Below the pieces are notes generated by a model. That model was not told where the DNA came from. It saw only the letters and a list, made by a program, of their open reading frames with translations, and did no database searches. From Edaphobacter dinghuensis (lineage in GTDB: Bacteria; Acidobacteriota; Terriglobia; Terriglobales; Acidobacteriaceae), in the NCBI RefSeq assembly GCF_014640335.1, contig NZ_BMGT01000002.1:496001-560000 (forward strand): a stretch of DNA of 64,000 bases, written 5' to 3'. This document shows, piece after piece, positions 16,405 through 24,190 of this stretch (positions are counted from its first letter, which is position 1; every line of letters starts with the position of its first letter). A program made the position numbers and the translations under genes.

Positions 16405-17570
16405 AGCACCTCAATCTCCGCTTCCAAAGCACCCGCAGACTTCATAGCCTGAAGGATCGAGATCACATCCCGCGCCGACGCTCCAATCGTCTGCAGGCTC
16501 CGCACCAGGTCATCTACCGTCGCTCCCTGCTTCAACTCAATGCGATTGACCGGTTTATCCCGCGCAGTAATCCTCGTCTGTTGCACCACCTGGCTGGCGC
16601 CTCCAGAAGAGAAGGCATTCGGCTGCGATACCTCGAACTGACTCACAACATTGATCGCCAAACCACCATGCAAAATCGACACCGGTTGTAGCACCACCGT
16701 TCCGCCGATGACCACCGTACCCGTTCGCTCATTGACTACGACCTTTGCCCTGGGAAAGACCGGCACCTCGACCGACTCCACCTGCGCCAGCAGCTCGGGA
16801 ACATCCTCGCCGTGCGCAACCTCGAGATCGATCTCCCTGCTGTCGAGCGCATGTGCCGCCTGCCTTCCCAGCTCGCGATTGATCGCCTGCGAAACAGCTT
16901 CAGCAGTCCGAAAATCTGCATCGTTCAGCAACAGTGAAAACTTGTTTCGCCCCTCCAGGTCAAGCGGCACGCCCCGCTCTACAATTGCGCCATAAGGAAC
17001 ACGCGCCGTATTCGGATGGTTATACTGCTTCGTATTTCCATTCACGCTAACCGAGTAGCCGCCAACCACCAATGGCCCCTGCCCCTGCGCGTAGATTTTG
17101 CCATCGGCGCCATAGAGCGGTGTCATCAACAGCAATCCGCCCTCAAGGCTCCTCGCGTCGCCAGCAGAGGATACAGTCACGTCGAGCTTGGTGCCCGGCC
17201 TCGCGAACGGCGGCAACGTCGCTTCGACAAACACAGCCGCAAGGTTCTGCACCCGGATCGAAGCCGCGGGCACGCTGACCCCCATGCGCAGCAAGGTCGC
17301 AGCCAGTGTCTGCGTTGGAAAGGTCGTCTGTTGGCTGTCGCCCGTCCCCTGCAACCCCACCACGATGCCGTAGCCAACCAATTGATTGTCGCGAATGCCT
17401 TCGATCGAAGCGATATCTTTCACTCGTGCCTCTCGCTGCGGCACCTCCCCTGCATCGACGGCAAATCCCTGTAACGTCAATGCAAGCAAGGCAATCAATA
17501 TCAGACTGCGACAAACAATTTTTCTTACCGTCATTGATTGAAGCTTCAATTCACGCACTCTTGCACTCAT
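16401..17570 (-). CDS. flgI: Flagellar P-ring protein FlgI
   Basis: Forms the periplasmic P ring around the rod. Conserved stretches include VKDIASIEGIRDNQLVGYGIVVGLQGTGDS near the mature N-terminus, RVPYGAIVERG, VVVNERTGTVVIGG and the C-terminal GATVDDLVRSLQTIGASARDVISILQAMKSAGAL. An N-terminal signal peptide (RKIVCRSLILIALLALTLQGFAVDAG) directs it to the periplasm. The start may be ATG at 17570 or at 17534, which begins nearer the signal peptide; neither has a strong ribosome binding site, and 17570 is kept since it lies 11 bases from the flgH stop. Confidence 0.93.
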   Translation of the reverse strand: MSARVRELKLQSMTVRKIVCRSLILIALLALTLQGFAVDAGEVPQREARVKDIASIEGIRDNQLVGYGIVVGLQGTGDSQQTTFPTQTLAATLLRMGVSVPAASIRVQNLAAVFVEATLPPFARPGTKLDVTVSSAGDARSLEGGLLLMTPLYGADGKIYAQGQGPLVVGGYSVSVNGNTKQYNHPNTARVPYGAIVERGVPLDLEGRNKFSLLLNDADFRTAEAVSQAINRELGRQAAHALDSREIDLEVAHGEDVPELLAQVESVEVPVFPRAKVVVNERTGTVVIGGTVVLQPVSILHGGLAINVVSQFEVSQPNAFSSGGASQVVQQTRITARDKPVNRIELKQGATVDDLVRSLQTIGASARDVISILQAMKSAGALEAEIEVL

Positions 17571-17581
17571 GGCCTATCCAC

Positions 17582-18421
17582 TTAGAAGATCAAGATCTGT
17601 TGCAGAAGCCGGACGAGCGCATTCTGGCGGTGGGTGTAATCGTTGACGATGCCTTTTCCTCGAACCTCAAGCTCTAGGCTTGAAATCGCAGTCGAAAGCA
17701 CCTGATTTTGTTGAGAGATGTCCTCAGGCCGCACCAGTCCATGAAGAACAATCGTCTGTGTCTGCTGGCTGAACTCAACCTGTCGAGCCGCTTCGATCAC
17801 AAGTATTCCATTTGGAAGCACTGCCATCACCTGTCCTCCAAAGACTGTGCTCAAGCTCGAATTGGTCGCGCTCGCACCTTGAGCGTTCAGTCCCGCCGTC
17901 GCGTTTGCATTAATCAAATTCTGAAGAGCATTGCCCGCGTGCAAGGTTCCAATTAATCCGGAGATTCCGGAGTTCGCATTCGAAGTGCGCGAGTTCTTCA
18001 CCGTTCCATCAGTTGAAGCTGCAAGGTTCTCCTCTACCACTACTGAGATCAGGTCATGAGGCCGCATCGCACGAACATCCGTATTCATGCGGGTCAGCCG
18101 TCCATTGTCCGTCCAGATCGATCCCGACGTGGGCTGTACATTCGAATTCGCGGTGCGCACCCGCTCGAGATACGAGTCGAGCGACGTCTCCGCAACGCTC
18201 GGCTTCGGCGCCATCGCTTTTTTAATCGCCTGAACCTGCGCGTGCAGCGAACAGGCAGCCATCAGCAACAGCAGCACCCCAATCGCTCCAGCGACAAAAG
18301 GCCCCATTCCCCCGTTTCCAGACTGTCGTGGCGTTAACGGCGTTGCAACCGGTGGAACGATCTGCTCGCCTGACCAATCTTTTGTCTTCGCCCCCCACCC
18401 AATCTGCATAAAGACGGTCAT
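17582..18421 (-). CDS. flgH: Flagellar L-ring protein FlgH
   Basis: Outer-membrane lipoprotein forming the L ring. The conserved core runs from GSIWTDNGRL through DVRAMRPHDLISVVVEEN to the C-terminal VLHGLVRPEDISQQNQVLSTAIS and RQNALVRLLQQILIF. A hydrophobic segment (FVAGAIGVLLLLMAACSLHA) with a lipobox-like MAAC sits at residues 42-57, behind about 38 extra residues. The start at 18421 overlaps the flgA stop by 4 bases, supporting it; an internal ATG at 18307 would give a conventional signal peptide but has its GGGGGA directly against the codon. Which start is used decides whether the protein has an unusual cytoplasmic head. Confidence 0.88.
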   Translation of the reverse strand: MTVFMQIGWGAKTKDWSGEQIVPPVATPLTPRQSGNGGMGPFVAGAIGVLLLLMAACSLHAQVQAIKKAMAPKPSVAETSLDSYLERVRTANSNVQPTSGSIWTDNGRLTRMNTDVRAMRPHDLISVVVEENLAASTDGTVKNSRTSNANSGISGLIGTLHAGNALQNLINANATAGLNAQGASATNSSLSTVFGGQVMAVLPNGILVIEAARQVEFSQQTQTIVLHGLVRPEDISQQNQVLSTAISSLELEVRGKGIVNDYTHRQNALVRLLQQILIF

Positions 18422-18951
18422 GGCTGCATCTCCACATCTGCCCGCCCGCGAACGACTCCGCTGAACTGCTCTTCCGCAGATTGACTACTGCCCGGCCGCC
18501 GTAGCAAACGCACACGAATGGTCTCGCCCATGCTTCCGCTTTGTTCTGCAACGCCGCTCACTTCGATTCGTAAAAGGTCTTCCTGCCGCCAAAGCTCGAC
18601 GACATCCCCTGCACGTACCAGCGGAGAACCCTCCTCACGAACCTGCGTGCTCAATCCATGCACTGCGGGATCGGTGCCAGCGGTACGCAGTGAAAGACTC
18701 GGCCACTCAGGATGCCCACAGCTGACAATCGTCGCCCAGCTCTGACGCATCACTGGATCCCAGCGAACGCTGGCCACACGATAGCCTTTGTCATTCGGCA
18801 TCGGCGGAGATACAACCTTCGCTCCGGACAATCTTGCGGCAGCCGCTGGTGTCGCAGCGCAGGCCGACGCAAAGGCAGTTACACTCTGCAACCCCGCCAG
18901 TGCAATCAAGCTCGATAATATCCACCTACGCAAGCAGAACACATTCCCCAT
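18418..18951 (-). CDS. flgA: Flagellar P-ring assembly chaperone FlgA
   Basis: Periplasmic chaperone for FlgI assembly. A signal peptide is visible at the start (WILSSLIALAGLQSVTAFASA). The C-terminal half has the SAF-type beta-clip pattern: SPLVRAGDVVELWRQEDLLRIEVSGVAEQSGSMGETIRVRLL, which matches FlgA from many species. At 177 residues it is on the short side. It is followed by flgH with a 4-base overlap and preceded by flgG with a 7-base gap. Confidence 0.8.
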   Translation of the reverse strand: MGNVFCLRRWILSSLIALAGLQSVTAFASACAATPAAAARLSGAKVVSPPMPNDKGYRVASVRWDPVMRQSWATIVSCGHPEWPSLSLRTAGTDPAVHGLSTQVREEGSPLVRAGDVVELWRQEDLLRIEVSGVAEQSGSMGETIRVRLLRRPGSSQSAEEQFSGVVRGRADVEMQP

Positions 18952-18958
18952 AGCGCAC

Positions 18959-19747
18959 CTATCGAATCATGCCGTTGATCTGTGAATACATATCGTCGGC
19001 CACATGCACGACCTTGGAGTTGCTCTCATACGCGCGCTGCGCCAGAATCATCTGCACGAACTCCGCCACGACGTCGACGTTCGAGTTCTCGAGACCACCC
19101 TGCTGCAGCGTCCCCATTCCACTGTTTCCCCCTGGAGTGTCCGTAATCGCATTGCCGGAAGAATCAGTCGGCATCAGCAGGTTGCCGCCGATCGAGTTCA
19201 AGCCACCCGGATTCACGAACGTCGCCAGCTGTATCGTTCCCAGCTGCGCCGCCGCCGTCTGTCCCGGAATCGTGGCCGTCACAATGCCATAAGGAGAGAT
19301 CGTGATGTTCGTCGCATTCGATGGAATCGTAATCGCCGGCAGCACCGTGTCTCCGTCCGCAGTCACCATCGTTCCCTGATTACTGCGGTGGAAACTCCCC
19401 GCGCGCGTGTACGCAATCGTGCCATCGGGTCGCGATACCTGAAAGAACCCGGATCCCTGAATCTCTAGGTCCATCGGGTTGCCGGTAGAGTTGAAGTCAC
19501 CCTGCGTCATGATGACCTCGCTCGCCGACGACTTCGTTCCCAACCCAATCTGCAACCCCGCCGAATCCGTCTGCGGGCTCTCCGCCGATCCCGGCACGAT
19601 CACGTTCTGATAGATCATGTCTTCAAACTGCAGCCTTCGCTCACGAAACCCGGCCGTCGCTGAGTTGGCAAGATTGTTCGCCACCGTGTCCAGATTTGCC
19701 TGTTGCGCGCTCATGCCGCTCGCTGCCGTATATAACGCTCGAATCAT
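18959..19747 (-). CDS. flgG: Flagellar distal rod protein FlgG
   Basis: Forms the distal rod that crosses the periplasm. The N-terminus MIRALYTAASGMSAQQANLDTVANNLAN and the C-terminus GGLENSNVDVVAEFVQMILAQRAYESNSKVV are diagnostic for FlgG. The 262-residue length is exactly typical. The central YTRAGSFHRSNQGTMVTADGDTVLPAI segment is the family's hook/rod core. It lies 56 bases after flgF and 7 bases before flgA in one transcription direction. Confidence 0.95.
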   Translation of the reverse strand: MIRALYTAASGMSAQQANLDTVANNLANSATAGFRERRLQFEDMIYQNVIVPGSAESPQTDSAGLQIGLGTKSSASEVIMTQGDFNSTGNPMDLEIQGSGFFQVSRPDGTIAYTRAGSFHRSNQGTMVTADGDTVLPAITIPSNATNITISPYGIVTATIPGQTAAAQLGTIQLATFVNPGGLNSIGGNLLMPTDSSGNAITDTPGGNSGMGTLQQGGLENSNVDVVAEFVQMILAQRAYESNSKVVHVADDMYSQINGMIR

Positions 19748-19803
19748 CGTCTACTCCATCTCCTTCAGTAAGGACAGGCCTCCGCGAGCGCCCGCCGTTC
19801 GTG

Positions 19804-20562
19804 TCAGACCCGCGGCAGGTCCTCTGCCGCAACCTTGTCAAAGCTGGTGTCGAATACGCTCAGCGCCTTCTGCATCATCTCTGCCTGTCGCTGCACCAGC
19901 ACCAGCTGCATGGTGCCATGAATCGCATCCTCATTCGAACCCTCAACCGATCCCTGAACCAGAGTCGCCGCTCCCGCTACCGGCTTTACTCCCCCTGCCG
20001 AAAAACGATTCGTCCCCTCAGCCTCAAGCACCGACCGATCGCTGAAATCGAAGACACCCACCTGCCCCACAATGGCGTTGCCATTCTGCGTCGTCACCGA
20101 GATGCTCCCGTCCGGCCCCACATGCACCGCACCGCTCGGGATCGTGATGCTCTGCTGATTAACGTCGAGCACCGGCTCTCCTGCGCTCGTCTCCAGCAGC
20201 CCGGCTGCCGACCGCCTGAATGAGCCGTCCCGCGTATAGCGAATCCCATTCGCCGTCTGTATCGCGAAAAATCCCTGCCCCTGCAGCGCGAAGTCCAGCG
20301 GATCCCCCGTCGCCGTCAACTCTCCCTGCCCCATGTCCAGCAGGTTGCCTCCAAGCACACCAAAGTCATTGACCGACTGGCCAACCTGCGACGCCCCAGC
20401 CGAACTCTCCTGATCCATCCCGCCCGTCAGCACACCGCTGAAGTAATCCCGCTGCGCTCGAAAGCCCGTCGTTCCCGCGTTCGCCAGATTGTTGGCCGCA
20501 GTATCGAGCGCCTGCGTGCGCGCCAGCAGACCGGTGTATGCCGCATATAAGCCGCTATCCAT
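19804..20562 (-). CDS. flgF: Flagellar proximal rod protein FlgF
   Basis: Rod protein of the basal body. With the ATG at 20562 the product begins MDSGLYAAYTGLLARTQALDTAANNLANAGTTGF, the normal FlgF start, and is 252 residues long; the frame is open 13 codons further up (20601), but those residues are not family-like and no ribosome binding site supports them. The core FALQGQGFFAIQTANGIRYTRDGSFR is shared with FlgG. It is the first gene of the minus-strand flagellar series; the promoter must lie in the 136-base gap to the divergent cheY-like gene. Confidence 0.9.
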   Translation of the reverse strand: MDSGLYAAYTGLLARTQALDTAANNLANAGTTGFRAQRDYFSGVLTGGMDQESSAGASQVGQSVNDFGVLGGNLLDMGQGELTATGDPLDFALQGQGFFAIQTANGIRYTRDGSFRRSAAGLLETSAGEPVLDVNQQSITIPSGAVHVGPDGSISVTTQNGNAIVGQVGVFDFSDRSVLEAEGTNRFSAGGVKPVAGAATLVQGSVEGSNEDAIHGTMQLVLVQRQAEMMQKALSVFDTSFDKVAAEDLPRV

Positions 20563-20637
20563 GCCCGTGCTAATGCAGGTCAGTGGCCGAAGTGCTGCCA
20601 TCCGGGGTTAGAGAAAATTAAGAACGCCTTCGCCCCC

Positions 20638-20664
20638 TCAAGCTTCCGGCCCATCCGCCGATAC
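20638..20664 (+). promoter_or_regulatory. Near-consensus sigma-28 promoter for the cheY-like/cheX-like pair
   Basis: TCAAGCTT, 11 bases, then GCCGATAC: 6 of 8 and 7 of 8 matches to the sigma-28 boxes with exact spacing. It ends 34 bases before the cheY-like start codon, leaving room for a transcription start and the GGAGG at 20688-20692. Together with the flgM promoter it places this chemotaxis pair in the late flagellar class. Confidence 0.75.
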
Positions 20665-20698
20665 AGCATACAGATCGATGTACTACCGGAGGGGTGGG

Positions 20699-21088
20699 TT
20701 GCGAGCTCTGATTATTGATGATTCAGCAGTGATGAGGAAGGTGATCGAACGGGCGCTTCGCCAGGCTGGCCTCGAGCTCACCGAAGTTTTACAGGCCTCC
20801 AACGGCGAAGAGGCCCTGCAGGCACTACGCGACGACCACGGTAAATCCAATCCGCTTTCCCTGATTCTCAGCGACATCAACATGCCTGTGATGGACGGCC
20901 TGCAATTTCTCGAGCAGCGACGCGACGAAAAGCTCGCCGTCGGCATCCCCGTCGTCATGATCACCACCGAAGGCAGCGAACCGCTCGTTCTGCGCGCCAT
21001 CTCTGCCGGGGCGCAGGGCTACATCTGTAAGCCCTTCACCGCAGAACAGGTAAAGGCCCGCGTCGTGCCCCTGCTGCGAGCGGCCTAG
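20699..21088 (+). CDS. CheY-like single-domain response regulator
   Basis: Stand-alone receiver domain, most likely a chemotaxis signal to the flagellar switch. Acidic pair D7-D8 (LIIDDSAVM), phosphoacceptor D59 (ILSDINMPVMDG), switch residue T90 in the MITTEGS segment, and K111 (YICKPF) are all present. The frame opens at ATG 20678, but GGAGG at 20688-20692 lies inside it and the TTG at 20699 sits at the right distance, giving MRALIIDDSAVMRKV, the classic CheY start; TTG 20699 is chosen. A sigma-28 promoter precedes it. The next gene is a CheX-like phosphatase candidate, 47 bases on. Confidence 0.85.
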   Translation: MRALIIDDSAVMRKVIERALRQAGLELTEVLQASNGEEALQALRDDHGKSNPLSLILSDINMPVMDGLQFLEQRRDEKLAVGIPVVMITTEGSEPLVLRAISAGAQGYICKPFTAEQVKARVVPLLRAA

Positions 21089-21135
21089 TGTCACGCACTA
21101 TCGCTGAATCAAACTTCTAACTCTAAAGAGGACAC

Positions 21136-21606
21136 ATGCAGGCAACTGAGAATCCCACCCCGCATCACGAAATCGTCAACCGTCTCGACACCGCCGTCTC
21201 CGAAGTCTTCGAGATGATGCTCGAGCGAAGCTGCGACCCCATGGATGGAGATGTCAACATCGTTGACGGCAGAATCGTAGCCCGAATCCAGTTCACCGGT
21301 GCCGTCTCCGGCGAGTGCATCCTCTACGCCAGCCCCGCTACCGCTGCCGTCACCGCCGAAGCCCTGCTCGGCACAGCCTCCTCCGAGCCCGCCGACCCCA
21401 TGGTCGACGACGCTATCGGCGAGCTCTGCAACATGATCGCCGGCGGATGGAAGAGCAAGCTCGAACACCCGCAGGCAGGCTGCCTTATCTCCGTCCCCGC
21501 CGTCACCCGCGAGGGCCTCGGCGCCCTGGAGGGCAAGTTCGGCACAAAGTTCAGCCGCACCTACTCCTTCCAGGGCAATGTCTTCGGCATCGTCCTCGCG
21601 TTCTGA
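21136..21606 (+). CDS. CheX-like chemotaxis phosphatase
   Basis: A 156-residue protein of the CheC/CheX/FliY fold, which dephosphorylates CheY-P. The active-site helix is visible as VDDAIGELCNMIAGGWKSKL, where the E-x-x-N pair (Glu and Asn of GELCN) performs hydrolysis. Only one such helix is present, as in CheX rather than CheC, which has two. AAAGAGGA lies 6-13 bases before the ATG. It directly follows a CheY-like regulator, so the pair forms a kinase-independent signalling output and reset module under flagellar control. Confidence 0.75.
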   Translation: MQATENPTPHHEIVNRLDTAVSEVFEMMLERSCDPMDGDVNIVDGRIVARIQFTGAVSGECILYASPATAAVTAEALLGTASSEPADPMVDDAIGELCNMIAGGWKSKLEHPQAGCLISVPAVTREGLGALEGKFGTKFSRTYSFQGNVFGIVLAF

Positions 21607-21635
21607 CAGGGATCTGTAAAAAATACAAACCAACA

Positions 21636-21699
21636 CGTCATCTCGACCGAAGCCGCACAGCCTTATCGCGCGGCGCAGTGGAGAGACCCCTGTATTTCG
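21636..21699 (+). repeat. Dispersed intergenic repeat, copy 1
   Basis: Begins CGTCATCTCGACCG and ends CAGTGGAGAGACCCC then TGTATTTCG. Between these fixed ends is a variable middle with a GCCGC/GCGGC stem. The same ends recur at 22402-22459 (same orientation) and 39799-39846 (opposite orientation). It lies in the gap between the cheX-like gene and the YceI gene. Confidence 0.8.
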
Positions 21700-21737
21700 T
21701 CTTTGCCATTGTCCGATATCTCGAAACAACGCAAAGT

Positions 21738-22277
21738 TTAAGCCGCCGCCTGCTTCACCAGCTCGACGTCAAGCTCGATCTTCACATCGTCGCCCAGCAT
21801 AACGCCGCCAGTCTCGAGCGCCGCATTCCACGTCAGCCCAAACTCGCTGCGCTTGATCTTGGTCGTGGCCGAAGCTCCAACCCGAATGTTGCCCCAGGGG
21901 TCCTTCGCCTCGTCGGAAGGCCCTTCAACCTTCAGCACCACTTCCTTGGTCACGCCTCGAATCGTGAGACCGCCCGTGACCTTGAACTCGCCTTCGCCTT
22001 CACGCTCCACCTTGGTGCTCTTGAACGTGATGGAAGGATACTGAGCGGCATGGAAAAACTCCTCGCTCTTCACATGAGCATCGCGGTTCTCATCGCGCGT
22101 ATTCAGCGAGTGGACATCAATCTCCGCCTCGATGCTTGAAGCCGCAAGGTTCTCCGGGTCATAGACAACCGTGCCCTTCACACTCTTGAAGTCACCACGC
22201 ACGTTAGAAATCATAAGATGGCGAATCGTAAACTGCGCACTCGAGTGCGCCGGATCTATTGCATAAACAGTCTTCAT
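21738..22277 (-). CDS. YceI family lipid-binding-like protein, cytoplasmic form
   Basis: Lipocalin-like beta-barrel protein of the YceI family, which binds isoprenoid or fatty-amide ligands. Family motifs are the start YAIDPAHSSAQFTIRHLMISNVRG, SLNTRDENRDAHVKSEEFFHAAQYPSITF and FGLTWNAALETGG. Length 179 is normal, but unlike E. coli YceI there is no signal peptide, so it should stay in the cytoplasm. It is flanked on both sides by direct copies of the dispersed repeat. It lies downstream of the MarR and pirin genes on the same strand and may share their regulation. Confidence 0.88.
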   Translation of the reverse strand: MKTVYAIDPAHSSAQFTIRHLMISNVRGDFKSVKGTVVYDPENLAASSIEAEIDVHSLNTRDENRDAHVKSEEFFHAAQYPSITFKSTKVEREGEGEFKVTGGLTIRGVTKEVVLKVEGPSDEAKDPWGNIRVGASATTKIKRSEFGLTWNAALETGGVMLGDDVKIELDVELVKQAAA

Positions 22278-22401
22278 CGGTCTTCTCTCCTTGGTTGATG
22301 TAGCGTGATCGTTTGTATTGCGCGATGTTCCATCAATTCTCTTAGCATCTGTTTAAAAACTCTTTAATCCATTTCGACTAAGACACTCACCACAACGGTA
22401 C

Positions 22402-22459
22402 GTCATCTCGACCGGAGGCGGCGCTTTTGTCGCCGCAGTGGAGAGACCCCTGTATTTCG
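22402..22459 (+). repeat. Dispersed intergenic repeat, copy 2
   Basis: Same fixed ends as copy 1, with a middle that folds as a perfect GCGGCG/CGCCGC hairpin around CTTTTGT. Similarity to copy 3 extends past the core (both have TTTTGTCGTTG downstream). It sits between the pirin and YceI genes. Confidence 0.8.
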
Positions 22460-22534
22460 CACTTGTTTTTGTCGTTGCTTCATTCACACCAGTGCAAAAT
22501 CGCTGAGGGATCTCTTCCATAACAGCCTTCTCTT

Positions 22535-23407
22535 TTACGCAAGTTGTCCCATCTTGCCGGCCTTGTAGTCCTCCACTGCCTGCACCAGCTCCTCCCGCGT
22601 GTTCATCACAAACGGCCCATAGCTGGCTACCGGTTCCTGAATAGGCTCGCCACTCAGCACCAGCAGCGTCGAGTCCTTCTTAGCTTCGATGGCAACACCG
22701 CTCCCCGACTGGCTCAACGTCGCAATCCGGGCCTCCCCTGTCAGCGAGTGCGTCCCATCGATAGAGACATCTCCCTTTCTCAGCACAATCGAAGCGTTGT
22801 GTCCCTCGGGCAAAGGAATCTCAACTTTTTCTCCCGCCTTCAGCACCACATCAAACAAATTGACTGGCGTAAAGGTAAGAGCAGGACCTTTGACTCCGTT
22901 GAACTCGCCTGCGATCACACGCGCATGTCCGCCTGTTCCAAACTCCACGACTGGAATCTGCTCCTTCGTAATCGCCTGGTAGCGAGGCTTCGACATCTTC
23001 ACTGCCTTGGGCAGGTTCACCCAGAGCTGCACCATCTCGAAGATTCCGCCCTTACGTGCGAACTCCTTCTCATGCATCTCCTCATGCACCACACCCGAAG
23101 CCGCCGTCATCCACTGTACGTCTCCCGGATAGATCACCCCCGAATTCCCCGCCGAGTCGCGGTGCTCCACCGAGCCCTGATACGCAATCGTCACTGTCTC
23201 AAAACCGCGGTGCGGATGCTGCCCCACTCCCGGGGTCTTGCCTGACGGCTTGAACTCGTTCGGTCCTGCATAATCGAGCATCAGGAAGGGATTGACCTCC
23301 GCCTCCAGCCCATTCGAGGGAAACAGGTTTCTCACCGGAAAACCGTCGCCAACCCAGTGGTTCGATCCCGGTCCATATACTCCAAGCACTTTTTTCTGCT
23401 CTGCCAT
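22535..23407 (-). CDS. Pirin family protein
   Basis: Bicupin protein with a metal site in the N-terminal domain: H64 and H66 (GQHPHRGFE), H108 and E110 (VVHEEMH), which match the iron ligands of human pirin. Bacterial pirins have been linked to quercetinase activity and redox sensing, but most have no known role. AAGGAG before the ATG at 23407 (MAEQKKVLGV) fixes the start; a GTG one codon upstream is also open. Length 290 is typical. It lies 39 bases after the MarR-type regulator gene, so both are probably one transcript. Confidence 0.9.
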   Translation of the reverse strand: MAEQKKVLGVYGPGSNHWVGDGFPVRNLFPSNGLEAEVNPFLMLDYAGPNEFKPSGKTPGVGQHPHRGFETVTIAYQGSVEHRDSAGNSGVIYPGDVQWMTAASGVVHEEMHEKEFARKGGIFEMVQLWVNLPKAVKMSKPRYQAITKEQIPVVEFGTGGHARVIAGEFNGVKGPALTFTPVNLFDVVLKAGEKVEIPLPEGHNASIVLRKGDVSIDGTHSLTGEARIATLSQSGSGVAIEAKKDSTLLVLSGEPIQEPVASYGPFVMNTREELVQAVEDYKAGKMGQLA

Positions 23408-23446
23408 CACTTACTCCTTCCGGCGTCCTCTGACGCCACTTGCTGT

Positions 23447-23917
23447 TCACTTACCTGAAAACTTGTCCTCAGCCAGCCGCCCCAGCCGTCGCAACGACTC
23501 GATCAGCGCCGCTCTCTCCTCCACCGGAAATCCGGCGACCGCCTCCTCCATCGCCTCGCGGTGTTCGGCAAATACTCTTTCGATCAACTCTCTTCCGGCA
23601 TCGGTCAGGTGAATAATCCGCGATCGCCGGTCCTCCGCATCGTCCTGCCGAGTCACCAAACCGCGTGCCTCCAGCCTGTCGACCGCCGCCGTCATGGAGC
23701 CGCTGGTCAACAACACCTTGGCTCCAATCTGCTTTACGCTCAACGGCCCGCGATGCAGCAGCGCCTCAAGAACTCCAAAGTCGCTCTGCCCCATTCCGAA
23801 GCCGCCAATGTTCCGTTCGGCGTGGGCCTCCAGAGAGCGCATCGCCTTCCAGAGAACCAGCCAAAGATGAACCCCGCTGGTATCCGTCTCTCGTCCGTCT
23901 TTTTTCAGGTCATTCAT
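23447..23917 (-). CDS. MarR family transcriptional regulator
   Basis: Winged-helix dimeric regulator, usually a repressor released by small phenolic or oxidant ligands. Recognition region: LSVKQIGAKVLLTSGSMTAAVDRLEARGLVTRQDDAEDRRSRIIHLTDAGRELIE, which is the diagnostic MarR wing and helix pattern. The 156-residue length is normal. A palindrome fitting MarR operators lies 14-31 bases upstream of its ATG, indicating self-control and probably control of the pirin and YceI genes behind it. Confidence 0.9.
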   Translation of the reverse strand: MNDLKKDGRETDTSGVHLWLVLWKAMRSLEAHAERNIGGFGMGQSDFGVLEALLHRGPLSVKQIGAKVLLTSGSMTAAVDRLEARGLVTRQDDAEDRRSRIIHLTDAGRELIERVFAEHREAMEEAVAGFPVEERAALIESLRRLGRLAEDKFSGK

Positions 23918-23930
23918 ATGTTGATATAAA

Positions 23931-23948
23931 GATGCTTGGTATCAAGAT
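23931..23948. promoter_or_regulatory. Probable MarR-type operator
   Basis: Minus-strand ATCTTGATACCAAGCATC contains CTTG-ATAC-CAAG with partly matching flanks (ATCTTG.../...CAAGCAT). It resembles the TTGATATCAA-type palindromes bound by MarR proteins. A further TTGATA half-site lies at 23921-23926. The position just upstream of the MarR gene favours autoregulation. Confidence 0.55.
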
Positions 23949-24190
23949 AAAGATTCACAGAAAGATTTCGAAGACATAGCAGCCGTCAGATATCAGGTAC
24001 TTAGCCGCCAACCGATGGGCCGGGCTACCGTCTCATCCATCCCTGGGTATTCGCATGTAAAGACTTTCTTGACAATACTTTACGTTGCTTAACCAATCTT
24101 TATCGCATGGCCTTCTTCCCGGTGATGGAATCAGGATGCGGCGGTCGATCGGCAAGCCAAATCGACCGCCCCAGCCATCAAGGAGGGCTT

